From positions 186,001-250,000 of the forward strand of contig DASZXS010000027.1 in assembly GCA_035545735.1 (NCBI GenBank): 64,000 bases of DNA, in the 5' to 3' direction. The notes under the pieces were generated by a model. That model had not been told where the DNA came from, searched no databases, and was given only the letters and a program-made list of their open reading frames with translations. The translations under genes were made by a program, and so were the position numbers. Positions 26,474 through 34,133 of the stretch are shown here, in pieces. The stretch is from JAJYKC01 sp035545735 (GTDB lineage: Bacteria; Acidobacteriota; Terriglobia; Bryobacterales; Bryobacteraceae). The number at the start of each line of letters is the position of its first letter. Positions within the stretch are counted from its first letter, which is position 1.

Positions 26474-27556
26474 ATGAGTTCCCGACGTACCTTCTTAAAG
26501 TCCGCCGGCGGCGGAATGCTGCTGGCGTCCGCGGCGCAGGCTCAATCAGACCCGATCTCCCATGCGGGAGCCGCGCGTCCGCTGACCGAGAAAGAGAAAC
26601 TCGACCGGATTGCCTCCAATAGCTGGCCCATTCGCCCGCTCTTCAAGAGCCGTTCGAGATGGGCGAGCGAGCAGGAATCCTCGGAGATGAAGAAGAAGTA
26701 CGGCGAGATCACGATGCTCGACTTCCCGGAGTTCACGAAAAAGACCTTTCCGGGTGTCTATCACATGGATATTTTCTCCGGCCTGTTTGGCGACATGACC
26801 GACGACAGCCAGTATGTGGAGAGCACGGTGAGCTACAACGGGCGCGAGCGCAAAGTTCAGGAGTTTGATCCGTCGAGCCCGTCCGGAAAGAAATGGCTGG
26901 AAAAGATGGCGAACAAGCAGGTGGTCACCGGGACGAAGTGCCATCACATCTCGAATAACGCTCCGCGCGATATCTGCGATTTGGACGAATCGAAGCGCCG
27001 CGCGGGTATTGAGGTGGCGAAGAAGTGGCTCGACGCCGCCGCGATGCTGGGCGCCAAGTCGATGCGTGTAAACAGCGGCGGCCCGCGCATTGCTCCGTCG
27101 CCCGTGGCCGATCCGAGTTCTTATCCGAAGAACGACGAGCTGGCGAAGTATCTCGCCAAGTGTATCGAGTCGTTCAAGGAAATGGCGGATTACGGCGGCA
27201 AAGTCGGAGTGAAAGTGACCCTGGAGAATCACTGGGGGCTCACGGCGAACCCGATCAACATTCGCATCATAATCGAGGAAGTCAACAATCCCTTCTGCGA
27301 AGCCTCGCCGGATTTTTGCAACTGGGAGCACGAGTATCTGTTGTTCCACGCGCTGCAGGACCTCGCGCCCTATGCGCACACCAATGTTCATGCGAAGTAT
27401 TGGAACCGCTGGAAGGATCCTGATGTGCAGCGTAACGTACGCATCATGATGAACGCCAATTACACCGGCATCTTCGCGCTCGAGTATGAGGACGGCCCCT
27501 GGGACGGCGTCGAAGGCTCGAAGTATCTCTACCGCGAGGTAATGGCGGCGCTTTAG
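26474..27556 (+). CDS. Tat-exported sugar phosphate isomerase/epimerase-like TIM barrel
   Basis: A 360-residue protein with a twin-arginine signal (SSRRTFLKSAGGGMLLASAAQA). The mature part fits the xylose-isomerase-like / AP endonuclease 2 TIM-barrel superfamily: SKRRAGIEVAKKWLDAAAMLGAKSMRVNSGG, VGVKVTLENHWGL with the Glu of the metal site, CNWEHEYLLFHALQDLAPYAHTNVHAKYW and the final IFALEYEDG. Glu in LENH, Asp/His-like residues and the last Glu are the expected metal ligands. The substrate is unknown; in acidobacteria and planctomycetes such exported family members are numerous and usually tied to sugar or inositol metabolism. It lies 28 bases after the cytochrome but has its own -10 element. 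Confidence 0.82.
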   Translation: MSSRRTFLKSAGGGMLLASAAQAQSDPISHAGAARPLTEKEKLDRIASNSWPIRPLFKSRSRWASEQESSEMKKKYGEITMLDFPEFTKKTFPGVYHMDIFSGLFGDMTDDSQYVESTVSYNGRERKVQEFDPSSPSGKKWLEKMANKQVVTGTKCHHISNNAPRDICDLDESKRRAGIEVAKKWLDAAAMLGAKSMRVNSGGPRIAPSPVADPSSYPKNDELAKYLAKCIESFKEMADYGGKVGVKVTLENHWGLTANPINIRIIIEEVNNPFCEASPDFCNWEHEYLLFHALQDLAPYAHTNVHAKYWNRWKDPDVQRNVRIMMNANYTGIFALEYEDGPWDGVEGSKYLYREVMAAL

Positions 27557-27612
27557 AAGCGATCGGAATGTCCAGGCGCGGCGCCGGCTCCGCCTGCTCC
27601 GTCCCGGGATAC

Positions 27613-27641
27613 TTTACAACACAAAGTACTTCGGCTATACT
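27613..27641 (+). promoter_or_regulatory. Sigma70-type promoter, leaderless start
   Basis: TTTACA (27613-27618), 17 bases, TATACT (27636-27641). The start point falls on the ATG at 27648, 6 bases after the -10 element. This is the best promoter seen in the window. Confidence 0.65.
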
Positions 27642-27647
27642 TCCCTC

Positions 27648-28262
27648 ATGGCTTCTCTGCGATCGATGCCGCCGGGGCGGGACGAGCCGGTCGGACTGCA
27701 CGACCGCGCCATGGAGAATTTGCGCTTCATCCGGGAAACCATGGAGCGCTCGGGCTCATTCACGGCGGTGCCGGGATGGGGCGGCGTGCTGGTCGGGTTA
27801 AGCGCTCTGGTGGCGGCGGTGGTCGCGGCATATCGCGTCACTTCCGGAGGCTGGCTCGCGATTTGGTTCGCCGAAGGGATGCTGGCGATGGCTCTGGCCG
27901 CGCTGGGCATGAAGCACAAGGCGGAAAAAGCCGGCGAGCCGCTGCTGTCCGCTCCCGCTCGCAAATTCGCCCTCAGCTTCGCTCCTCCCCTGGCGGCCGG
28001 GGCGCTGCTTACCTTCGTGCTGGTGCAGACCGGCCATCCCGCGATCATTCCAGGAATGTGGCTTCTGCTGTATGGCACGGGCATCGTCACCGGAGGGGCG
28101 TTTTCGGTGGACATTGTGCCTGTCATGGGCCTGTGCTTCATGATGTTGGGAGGCGTGGCCCTTTTCTGTCCGGCGTCCTGGGGAAATATTTTCCTCGCGC
28201 TCGGATTTGGCGTTCTGCACATCGTATTTGGAGTTCTGATCGCAAGGAGGCATGGTGGCTAA
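27648..28262 (+). CDS. Small polytopic membrane protein of unknown function
   Basis: A 204-residue protein with a soluble N-terminus (about 1-45, containing ETMERSGSFTAVPGWGG) and five or six hydrophobic segments: VLVGLSALVAAVVAAY, WFAEGMLAMALAALGM, FALSFAPPLAAGALLTFVLV, PGMWLLLYGTGIVTGGAF, MGLCFMMLGGVALFC and IFLALGFGVLHIVFGVLI. I know no function. It overlaps the following winged-helix regulator by 11 bases; in acidobacteria such membrane-protein/HTH pairs are common and the regulator presumably controls this gene. Translation probably starts on a leaderless mRNA. Confidence 0.8.
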   Translation: MASLRSMPPGRDEPVGLHDRAMENLRFIRETMERSGSFTAVPGWGGVLVGLSALVAAVVAAYRVTSGGWLAIWFAEGMLAMALAALGMKHKAEKAGEPLLSAPARKFALSFAPPLAAGALLTFVLVQTGHPAIIPGMWLLLYGTGIVTGGAFSVDIVPVMGLCFMMLGGVALFCPASWGNIFLALGFGVLHIVFGVLIARRHGG

Positions 28263-28626
28263 GCAAAACGCGCTTCGAAAGACTGACCCAGCCGGAATTC
28301 CGGGCAAGCCGCGAGCAGCGGCGGCCAATGTTCTGGACGATCTTGACAAGCTGATTCACGAACGCCTGCGCCTCGGGATCGTGAGCGCGCTGGCGGCGAA
28401 CCGCGCGGTCACCTTTACCGAGCTCAAGAGCCTGTTGCACACAACGGATGGCAACCTCAGCGTGCACGCGCGCAAATTGGAGGATGCCGGATACATTGAA
28501 TGCACCAAAGGATTTGAAGGACGGATGCCGCGTACCGAATACCGGCTCAGCTCGCGCGGACGCCGCGCGCTGGAAAAATACCTGGACCACATGGAAGCGC
28601 TGATTGGCGCCATGCGCGAACGGTAG
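28252..28626 (+). CDS. Winged-helix transcriptional regulator (HTH_34/MarR-like)
   Basis: A 124-residue protein. Residues about 30-115 are a winged-helix domain: LIHERLRLGIVSALAANRAVTFTELKSLL, then the recognition region TTDGNLSVHARKLEDAGYIE and the wing TEYRLSSRGRRALEKYL. This pattern is that of the small HTH_34 group related to ArsR/MarR regulators. AAGGAGG at 28243-28249 precedes the ATG at 28252. It is coupled to the membrane protein upstream by an 11-base overlap. The ligand and targets are unknown. Confidence 0.88.
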   Translation: MVAKQNALRKTDPAGIPGKPRAAAANVLDDLDKLIHERLRLGIVSALAANRAVTFTELKSLLHTTDGNLSVHARKLEDAGYIECTKGFEGRMPRTEYRLSSRGRRALEKYLDHMEALIGAMRER

Positions 28627-28648
28627 AATGCACGACTCACGGAGAGAA

Positions 28649-29341
28649 ATGAGCGATTCAATTCACGGTCTTCATGCCGCCATCATCATGGATGGAAACG
28701 GCCGCTGGGCTTCCCTGCGAGGACTTCCACGCATCGCGGGACATAAGGCGGGCGCCGAGGCTTTACGGCGCACAGTGGAAACGGCGCCGCAGTTGGGCAT
28801 TGGAATACTCACCGTTTATGCTTTTTCTTCGGACAACTGGAAGCGCCCGCGTGAGGAAGTGAATGCGTTGATGCGCCTGTTCCTCACCTATCTGCGCCGC
28901 GAACAGAGGCGATGCCTTGAAAACGGCGTCAGAGTGAGTGTCATTGGACGGCGCGACCGCCTTCCCGGTCTGCTCGTCCCCGCGATGGAGGAGTGCGAGC
29001 GCGCGACCGCGGGCGGACGGCGGCTGCATCTGCGTCTGGCGGTGGACTATTCGTCGCGCGACGCAATTCTCGCGGCCGCGGCCGCGCCCGGCGCACTGGA
29101 GTCGCGTGACAACTTGGGTCGGGCGCTAGGCTCCCGCGACGTGGATCTCTTGATTCGCACCGGCGGGGAGCAGCGATTGAGCGATTTTCTGCTCTGGGAG
29201 TGCGCGTATGCCGAGCTGGTTTTCGCGTCTTGTCTCTGGCCCGACTTCCGCGCCGCGGATCTCGAAGCGGCGGTCGCCGATTTCCATTCCAGGGAACGCC
29301 GCTTTGGAGCGCTTCCGTCTGTTGTATCGTCATTAGGATGA
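28649..29341 (+). CDS. uppS: Isoprenyl (polyprenyl) diphosphate synthase, cis type
   Basis: The ATG at 28649 with GGAGAG 5 bases before it gives 230 residues; in-frame ATGs upstream lack such a site. The cis-prenyltransferase signatures are complete: IIMDGNGRWA with the catalytic Asp, AGHKAGAEALRRTVE, AFSSDNWKRPREEVNALM and DLLIRTGGEQRLSDFLLWECAYAELVF. The enzyme adds isopentenyl units to farnesyl diphosphate in cis, normally giving C55 undecaprenyl diphosphate for cell-wall synthesis. The protein is a little short at the C-terminus and is not beside rseP, cdsA or dxr, the usual company of uppS, so it may be a second copy with another chain length. The stop overlaps the next start by 4 bases. 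Confidence 0.88.
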   Translation: MSDSIHGLHAAIIMDGNGRWASLRGLPRIAGHKAGAEALRRTVETAPQLGIGILTVYAFSSDNWKRPREEVNALMRLFLTYLRREQRRCLENGVRVSVIGRRDRLPGLLVPAMEECERATAGGRRLHLRLAVDYSSRDAILAAAAAPGALESRDNLGRALGSRDVDLLIRTGGEQRLSDFLLWECAYAELVFASCLWPDFRAADLEAAVADFHSRERRFGALPSVVSSLG

Positions 29342-30114
29342 CGCGCCGAAACCTGATTGGAGCCGCGCTCGCCTCCGGAATCTCAATGCCCATTCCCGCA
29401 GCGAACCAAAAGCCTTCGATTCTGGAGCTCCGCTGGCTCAAAATGCGAAATTCGCCCGACAACGAACTCGGGCGTACCAGGGACTTTTTTCAGAATCATG
29501 TGATGGACGTTCTCCACCGCTCCGGGGTGACGACCGTGGGCGCATTCACATGCAGCATTGGGCAGGACTCGCCTTTTCTGCTCGCTGTTTCGGAGTTTCC
29601 GAGCATGGCAGCGCTCGAGACCGCTGGCGAGCGCGTCTGGTCCGATGCGGGATTTTTGAAAGCGTACGCCGAATATGCCGGTTCCGCTCCGCGCGTTTAT
29701 GAGCGCGAAGAAGTGATGCTGCTGCGGTCCTTTTCCGGGTTCCCCGCGATCCGCCCGCCACAGAGCGAGGAGGGGAAAGCGCACACCTTCGAACTGCGTA
29801 TGTATGAATCCACCAACGGCGTCACCCTGGCGCGCAAGGTGAAAATGTTCAACACGGGCGAGATCGGGATCTTTGAGCGCCTTGGAATGAAGCCCGTTTT
29901 CTTCGGGGAGACCATCGCCGGGAGCCGGATGCCGAACCTGATTTACATGCTCTCTTTCGACGACTTGGGCGCGCGGCAGAAACTATGGGGAGAGTTCGTC
30001 TCCGATCCGGCCTGGAAAAAAATGTCGTCCATCCCGGAATATAGCGATTCGCTGATTGTTTCGAATATCAGCAACTGGATCCTTCAACCCCTGGACTTTT
30101 CACAGATTCGCTAG
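29338..30114 (+). CDS. NIPSNAP family protein with Tat-like signal
   Basis: The ATG at 29338 overlaps the uppS stop (ATGA) and gives 258 residues. The N-terminus MTRRNLIGAALASGISMPIPA is a twin-arginine-like signal. The mature protein carries two ferredoxin-like domains; the second is typical NIPSNAP: TFELRMYESTNGVTLARKVKMF, EIGIFERLGMKPVFFGETI, NLIYMLSFDDLGARQKLW and FVSDPAWKKM. NIPSNAP domains are dimeric alpha/beta barrels, often without known activity. The link to uppS is only by overlap. The function is unknown. Confidence 0.85.
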   Translation: MTRRNLIGAALASGISMPIPAANQKPSILELRWLKMRNSPDNELGRTRDFFQNHVMDVLHRSGVTTVGAFTCSIGQDSPFLLAVSEFPSMAALETAGERVWSDAGFLKAYAEYAGSAPRVYEREEVMLLRSFSGFPAIRPPQSEEGKAHTFELRMYESTNGVTLARKVKMFNTGEIGIFERLGMKPVFFGETIAGSRMPNLIYMLSFDDLGARQKLWGEFVSDPAWKKMSSIPEYSDSLIVSNISNWILQPLDFSQIR

Positions 30115-30169
30115 GCGCTAAGTCTGACCGGTGCGGCGTCTCCCCGCGCGTACCAGTTGGCGCTGAAAT

Positions 30170-31351
30170 ATGTTTTCTAAAACCACCCTCGCTTTTCTGC
30201 TTGCGGCGTCGGCTATCTCCCGGCCTCTCGCCTCCGGGCCTCTCTTCACCCAAGCGAATTTATTCGCCGCCGGGGACGAAGGCCGCAAGATCTACCGGAT
30301 TCCCGGAATGGTGGTCACCAAAAAAGGCACTGTGCTGGTCTATTGCGAAGGCCGTCTGAAGACCGGAGGTGATTGGGACACCATCGACATTTTCCTGCGC
30401 CGCAGCACCGACGGAGGTAAGACGTTTTCTCCCGCGCGCATCGTTGGACACGTGAATACGCCGATCGAACGAAGTCCTGTCGCCATCGAGCGGAAGCAGG
30501 GGAAACCGGAGGACATTACCTACAACAACCCCGCCGCCATCGCCGACCGCAATGGCGCGGTGCATTTCCTGTTCTGCATCGATTACATGCGGGTCTTCTA
30601 TATGCGGAGCGACGACGATGGCAAGACGTTCACGAAACCGGCTGAAATCACCTCCACGTTCGATTCTTTCCGCCCGGCCTATAACTGGCGCGTAGTCGCC
30701 ACTGGCCCGGGCCACGGGATTCAATTAAAGAATGGCCGCCTTCTCATGCCGGTCTGGATGGCGCTCGGCACGCGTGGCAACGGGCACGCACCGTCGTGCA
30801 ACTCGACGATCTACAGTGACGATCATGGTAGAACGTGGCATCGCGGCGACATCGCGGTACCGGACACACCGGAATTTCCCAGTGCGAACGAGACCATGGT
30901 GGTGCAGCTTGCCGATGGCCGGGTAATGCTGAACGCGCGCACGCCCTCCCCTCGGAACCGGAGAGTGGTGGCGGTCAGCAAGGACGGAGCGACCCACTGG
31001 AGCGCAGCTCGCTACCAGGACGATCTCCCCGATCCGATCTGCGAGGCGGCCCTGGTGCGCTTTTCCAGGAATCGAATTCTATTCAGCAATCCGGATAACC
31101 TCACCCGCGCGGACGGCAAAGACACGATGGGCAAGGACCGGAAGAACGTCACGGTACGCTTAAGCAGCGATGAAGGCGCGAGCTGGCCGGTGAAGCGAAC
31201 CATTGAGCCGGGGCCTTCGGGCTATAGCGACCTTGCGGTTCTGACGGATCGCACGATTCTTTGCTTCTATGAATCGGCCGGGAAGTTTCTCACGCTCGCG
31301 CGGTTCAATCTCGAATGGTTAACGAAGGGACAAGAGTCTTTTGGCCAGTAA
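30170..31351 (+). CDS. Exo-alpha-sialidase (BNR/Asp-box repeat protein)
   Basis: A 393-residue secreted or periplasmic sialidase of the GH33 type. Signal peptide 1-22. The YRIP motif (residues 42-45) supplies the first arginine of the carboxylate-binding triad; four Asp boxes are seen: STDGGKTF (79-86), SDDDGKTF, SDDHGRTW and SSDEGASW. These define a six-bladed propeller that releases terminal sialic acids. The following genes, an N-acetylneuraminate lyase-like aldolase (overlap of 11 bases) and an MFS transporter, complete a scavenging pathway, which supports the call. The ATG is chosen because the signal peptide begins there. Confidence 0.88.
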   Translation: MFSKTTLAFLLAASAISRPLASGPLFTQANLFAAGDEGRKIYRIPGMVVTKKGTVLVYCEGRLKTGGDWDTIDIFLRRSTDGGKTFSPARIVGHVNTPIERSPVAIERKQGKPEDITYNNPAAIADRNGAVHFLFCIDYMRVFYMRSDDDGKTFTKPAEITSTFDSFRPAYNWRVVATGPGHGIQLKNGRLLMPVWMALGTRGNGHAPSCNSTIYSDDHGRTWHRGDIAVPDTPEFPSANETMVVQLADGRVMLNARTPSPRNRRVVAVSKDGATHWSAARYQDDLPDPICEAALVRFSRNRILFSNPDNLTRADGKDTMGKDRKNVTVRLSSDEGASWPVKRTIEPGPSGYSDLAVLTDRTILCFYESAGKFLTLARFNLEWLTKGQESFGQ

Positions 31352-32225
31352 AGAAACGCGGCTGGGCGGAATTTTTCCCGCGCTATTGACGCCGCTGCAC
31401 GAGGATGACACAGTCAATTCCAGTTCTCTCGAAAAACTGCTGGAGAGAGTCTACAGGGCGGGCGTTGACGGAGTTTATGTCTGCGGCAGCACCGGCGAGG
31501 GTGTTTCGCTTCCCGAAGCCGAGCGCCGGAAGATCACCGAGATCACGGTAAGAAATTCGGCCGGCAAGCAGGTCATCGTGCATGTTGGCTCGCAATCGCT
31601 GGACGAATCGGTGCGTCTCGCGGAGCATGCCGAGCAAACCGGCGCCGCCGCTGTCAGTTGTATCCGGCCCGCCGGGGCGGACTACAACGAGATGCTGGCA
31701 TGGTACCGGATGCTGGCGGGAAACACCAGCCTTCCTTTCCTGGCCTACTATTTTCCGGCGAGCACGGGCGGCCCTCTCAGCATCGATCAACTCAACGAAA
31801 TCTGCCGGATTCCGGGCGTTCGAGGCGTCAAATTTACGGACTATGATCTCTACACGCTCTCGCTGCTCGCGCGTCAGGGAAATCTCGTATTCAACGGGCG
31901 CGACGAAGTGCTCGCCGCGGGCCTGCTGATGGGCGCTTGCGGAGGGATTGGTAGTATCTATAATCTGATGCCGGATTGGTTTGTTCAACTGAACCGGCTG
32001 GCGCTGGCTGGAAACTGGAGCGAAGCGCGCGCCTGGCAGGACCGGATCAACAACCTGATTCGCGTGCTGGTGCGGTATCCGTTTCCCCTGGTGCTCAAGC
32101 AGGTGCTCACGTGGGAAGGAATCGAATGCGGCGGCGTCGTGGGGCGGAAGACAGTTCTTTCCCTTGACCAGCAGGCCAGCCTGCGAGCGGCTCTGGACGC
32201 ACTCGGAATTTTCACCTTTGCCTAA
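31341..32225 (+). CDS. nanA: N-acetylneuraminate lyase-like DHDPS family aldolase
   Basis: A 294-residue class I aldolase of the DapA/NanA family, starting at a TTG that overlaps the sialidase end by 11 bases. The GSTGEG motif (49-54) binds the keto-acid carboxylate, Y136/Y137 in LAYYFPAST supply the catalytic tyrosine and K164 in GVKFTDYDL forms the Schiff base. The KFT-x-x-D pattern after the lysine and the Tyr-Tyr pair are closer to N-acetylneuraminate lyase than to dihydrodipicolinate synthase. It would split sialic acid to N-acetylmannosamine and pyruvate. The sialidase and transporter neighbours favour this, though other 2-keto acids cannot be ruled out. Confidence 0.8.
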   Translation: MASKETRLGGIFPALLTPLHEDDTVNSSSLEKLLERVYRAGVDGVYVCGSTGEGVSLPEAERRKITEITVRNSAGKQVIVHVGSQSLDESVRLAEHAEQTGAAAVSCIRPAGADYNEMLAWYRMLAGNTSLPFLAYYFPASTGGPLSIDQLNEICRIPGVRGVKFTDYDLYTLSLLARQGNLVFNGRDEVLAAGLLMGACGGIGSIYNLMPDWFVQLNRLALAGNWSEARAWQDRINNLIRVLVRYPFPLVLKQVLTWEGIECGGVVGRKTVLSLDQQASLRAALDALGIFTFA

Positions 32226-32229
32226 CGTG

Positions 32230-33408
32230 ATGAAGTGGGTGACGGTGGCCGTGCTGTGGGGTGTCGCAGCGCTGAATTACGTCGACCGGCAAGTCGTTTT
32301 TTCGATTCTTCCACTATTGGAGCGCGACCTGCATGCCTCGGCGTTCGAACTCGGACTCATCAGCACGGTCTTTCTCTGGGCTTACGGCCTGGTGAGCCCA
32401 TTTGGGGGATTTCTGGCGGACCGGCTTGGCCGCGCCCGGGTCATCCTCGCCAGTCTGGCGGTATGGACGCTGGCCACCTGGCTCACCGGACATGTTAGCT
32501 CCATGGCCGGGTTGCTTTGGGCGCGCGGCTTGATGGGCGTCAGCGAAGCGTTCTATCTCCCCGCCGCCCTGGCGTTGATCGCCGAGGAGCACGGCGACGA
32601 TACGCGATCGCTCGCGACCGGTTTGCACCAGAGCGGCCTTTATACCGGAATCGTATTGGGCGGCGCCTGGGGTGGATGGATGGGCGAGAACGCGGGCTGG
32701 CGCCCGATATTCTCAATTCTTGGTATTGCGGGGGTAATTTATCTTCTGATTGCGGTTGCGACTCTTCGCCGCCGCCGCGTGGTGGTCGAGACGCCGCGCG
32801 CGGATCTGGGTGGCGCCTTGACCGCGCTTTTCCGCAAGCCTGGATTTCTGGCCCTAACGGCCGCCTTCACGACTTTTTCCGTGGCCAATTGGATGATTTA
32901 CACCTGGCTTCCGCTATTCCTTTTCGAACGGTTTCATCTGGGCCTCTCGAATGCCGGGTTTTCCGCGACCTTCTATATCCAGGCCGCGAGCTACGCCGGT
33001 GTAGTTGCGGGAGGGACGCTGACGGATCGCTGGGCTCGAAAGAACCCACAATTGCGGGTGTGGGGGCTGATGGCGGGTCTCGCCGCCGCGGCCCCGTTTC
33101 TTGCGGTGTTGGGCATGACAGGATCGATGTTTGTGCTGATCGCCGCGTTGATTGCCGTGGGGCTGGGGCGCGGTCTCGTAGACTGCAATGCCATGCCGGT
33201 TTTGCACAGAGTGGTTGGAGCCGAGCTTAGCGCCACCGGCTATGGCGTTTTCAATCTGGCGGGCTGCGTGGTAGGCGGAATCGGAGCGGCGGCCGCCGGC
33301 TTCATGAAGGAAAGTGTGGGGCTGGGCGCGGCTTTTCTGTTGACCGCTGTCGTCCTGGCGATTGGTTCACTCTGCCTCCGGTGGGTCAGGATGCCCGCCG
33401 CCGGGTGA
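32230..33408 (+). CDS. Major facilitator superfamily transporter, possibly for sialic acid
   Basis: The ATG at 32230 gives 392 residues with twelve membrane segments. Family signs are NYVDRQVVFSILPLL in helix 1, the loop GGFLADRLGRARVI between helices 2 and 3, and LTDRWARKNPQLR in the second half. NYxDR near the N-terminus is common in the anion:cation symporter group, which includes sugar-acid and sialic acid carriers. It sits 4 bases after the lyase gene as the third gene of the sialic acid operon, so uptake of free sialic acid across the inner membrane is the likely job. The specificity is inferred from context. Confidence 0.82.
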   Translation: MKWVTVAVLWGVAALNYVDRQVVFSILPLLERDLHASAFELGLISTVFLWAYGLVSPFGGFLADRLGRARVILASLAVWTLATWLTGHVSSMAGLLWARGLMGVSEAFYLPAALALIAEEHGDDTRSLATGLHQSGLYTGIVLGGAWGGWMGENAGWRPIFSILGIAGVIYLLIAVATLRRRRVVVETPRADLGGALTALFRKPGFLALTAAFTTFSVANWMIYTWLPLFLFERFHLGLSNAGFSATFYIQAASYAGVVAGGTLTDRWARKNPQLRVWGLMAGLAAAAPFLAVLGMTGSMFVLIAALIAVGLGRGLVDCNAMPVLHRVVGAELSATGYGVFNLAGCVVGGIGAAAAGFMKESVGLGAAFLLTAVVLAIGSLCLRWVRMPAAG

Positions 33409-33445
33409 TTTACCCGGCCTTTGGCTGTTCGCGATTGAGCGAGGA

Positions 33446-34114
33446 TCAGCTCGATGTGATCCAGCCGTCGGCGATCTGGATGATGCGGTTGCCGTACTCG
33501 GCGTTCCTTTCGTTGTGCGTCACCTGGATGATCGTGGTGCCTTCGTCGTTCAGCTTCTTGAACATGTCCATAATCTCTTTTCCCTGGCTGGAGTGGAGAT
33601 TTCCGGTGGGCTCATCGGCGAGGATCACCTTGGGGCTGGCAATTACCGCACGGGCGATGCCCACGAGCTGCTGCTGGCCTCCCGATAGCTGGCTGGGGAA
33701 CAGGTCCTTCTTGCCCACCATCTGAAAACGGTCCAGAACGTCGCAAACAATGCTGTCCCGCTCGCTCTTCTTGATATTCCGGTAAGAGAGCGGAATGTCG
33801 AGATTTTCGTAAACCGTGAGCGAATCGAGCAGATGATAGCTTTGGAACACGAAGCCGAAATACTTCTTGTAAAGCTCCATCCGGTCCTTTTTGTTCATGC
33901 GGTGAACGGGATGATCCATCAGGTAGTATTCGCCGGTCCAGGCGCTGTCGTGCATGCCGAGAAGATGGAGCAAAGTCGATTTACCCGCCCCGGACGGCCC
34001 CATGATCGAGATGAACTCCCCGTCCTTGATGTCCACGTTAATGCGCCGCAGAACGAAGGTTTTGGTGGGTCCGTGTTCGAAGTACTTTTCAATATTACGA
34101 AGGGAAATCAGCAT
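33446..34114 (-). CDS. ABC transporter ATP-binding protein (MacB/LolD type)
   Basis: A 222-residue ATPase with Walker A GPSGAGKST (about 40-48), Q-loop FVFQSYHLLDSLTVYENLDIPL, signature LSGGQQQLVGIARA, Walker B VILADEPTGNL and switch His in VTHNERNAEYG. The QSYHLLDSLTVYENL form belongs to the MacB/LolD/FtsE-like group that drives mechanotransmission rather than channel transport. It is the last gene of the cluster, 19 bases after the ADOP permease end. The cluster has a second ATPase, so which one energises the permease is open. Note LSGGQQQLVG in place of the usual QQRVA. Confidence 0.93.
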   Translation of the reverse strand: MLISLRNIEKYFEHGPTKTFVLRRINVDIKDGEFISIMGPSGAGKSTLLHLLGMHDSAWTGEYYLMDHPVHRMNKKDRMELYKKYFGFVFQSYHLLDSLTVYENLDIPLSYRNIKKSERDSIVCDVLDRFQMVGKKDLFPSQLSGGQQQLVGIARAVIASPKVILADEPTGNLHSSQGKEIMDMFKKLNDEGTTIIQVTHNERNAEYGNRIIQIADGWITSS

Positions 34115-34133
34115 GCCGTTGTTCCTATCTTAG

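Noticed and set aside
31341..32225. Dihydrodipicolinate synthase (dapA) instead of sialic acid lyase
   Set aside because: The catalytic lysine region (KFTxxD) and the Tyr-Tyr-Phe-Pro form, plus the sialidase and MFS neighbours, favour the lyase; lysC is far away and in another unit.
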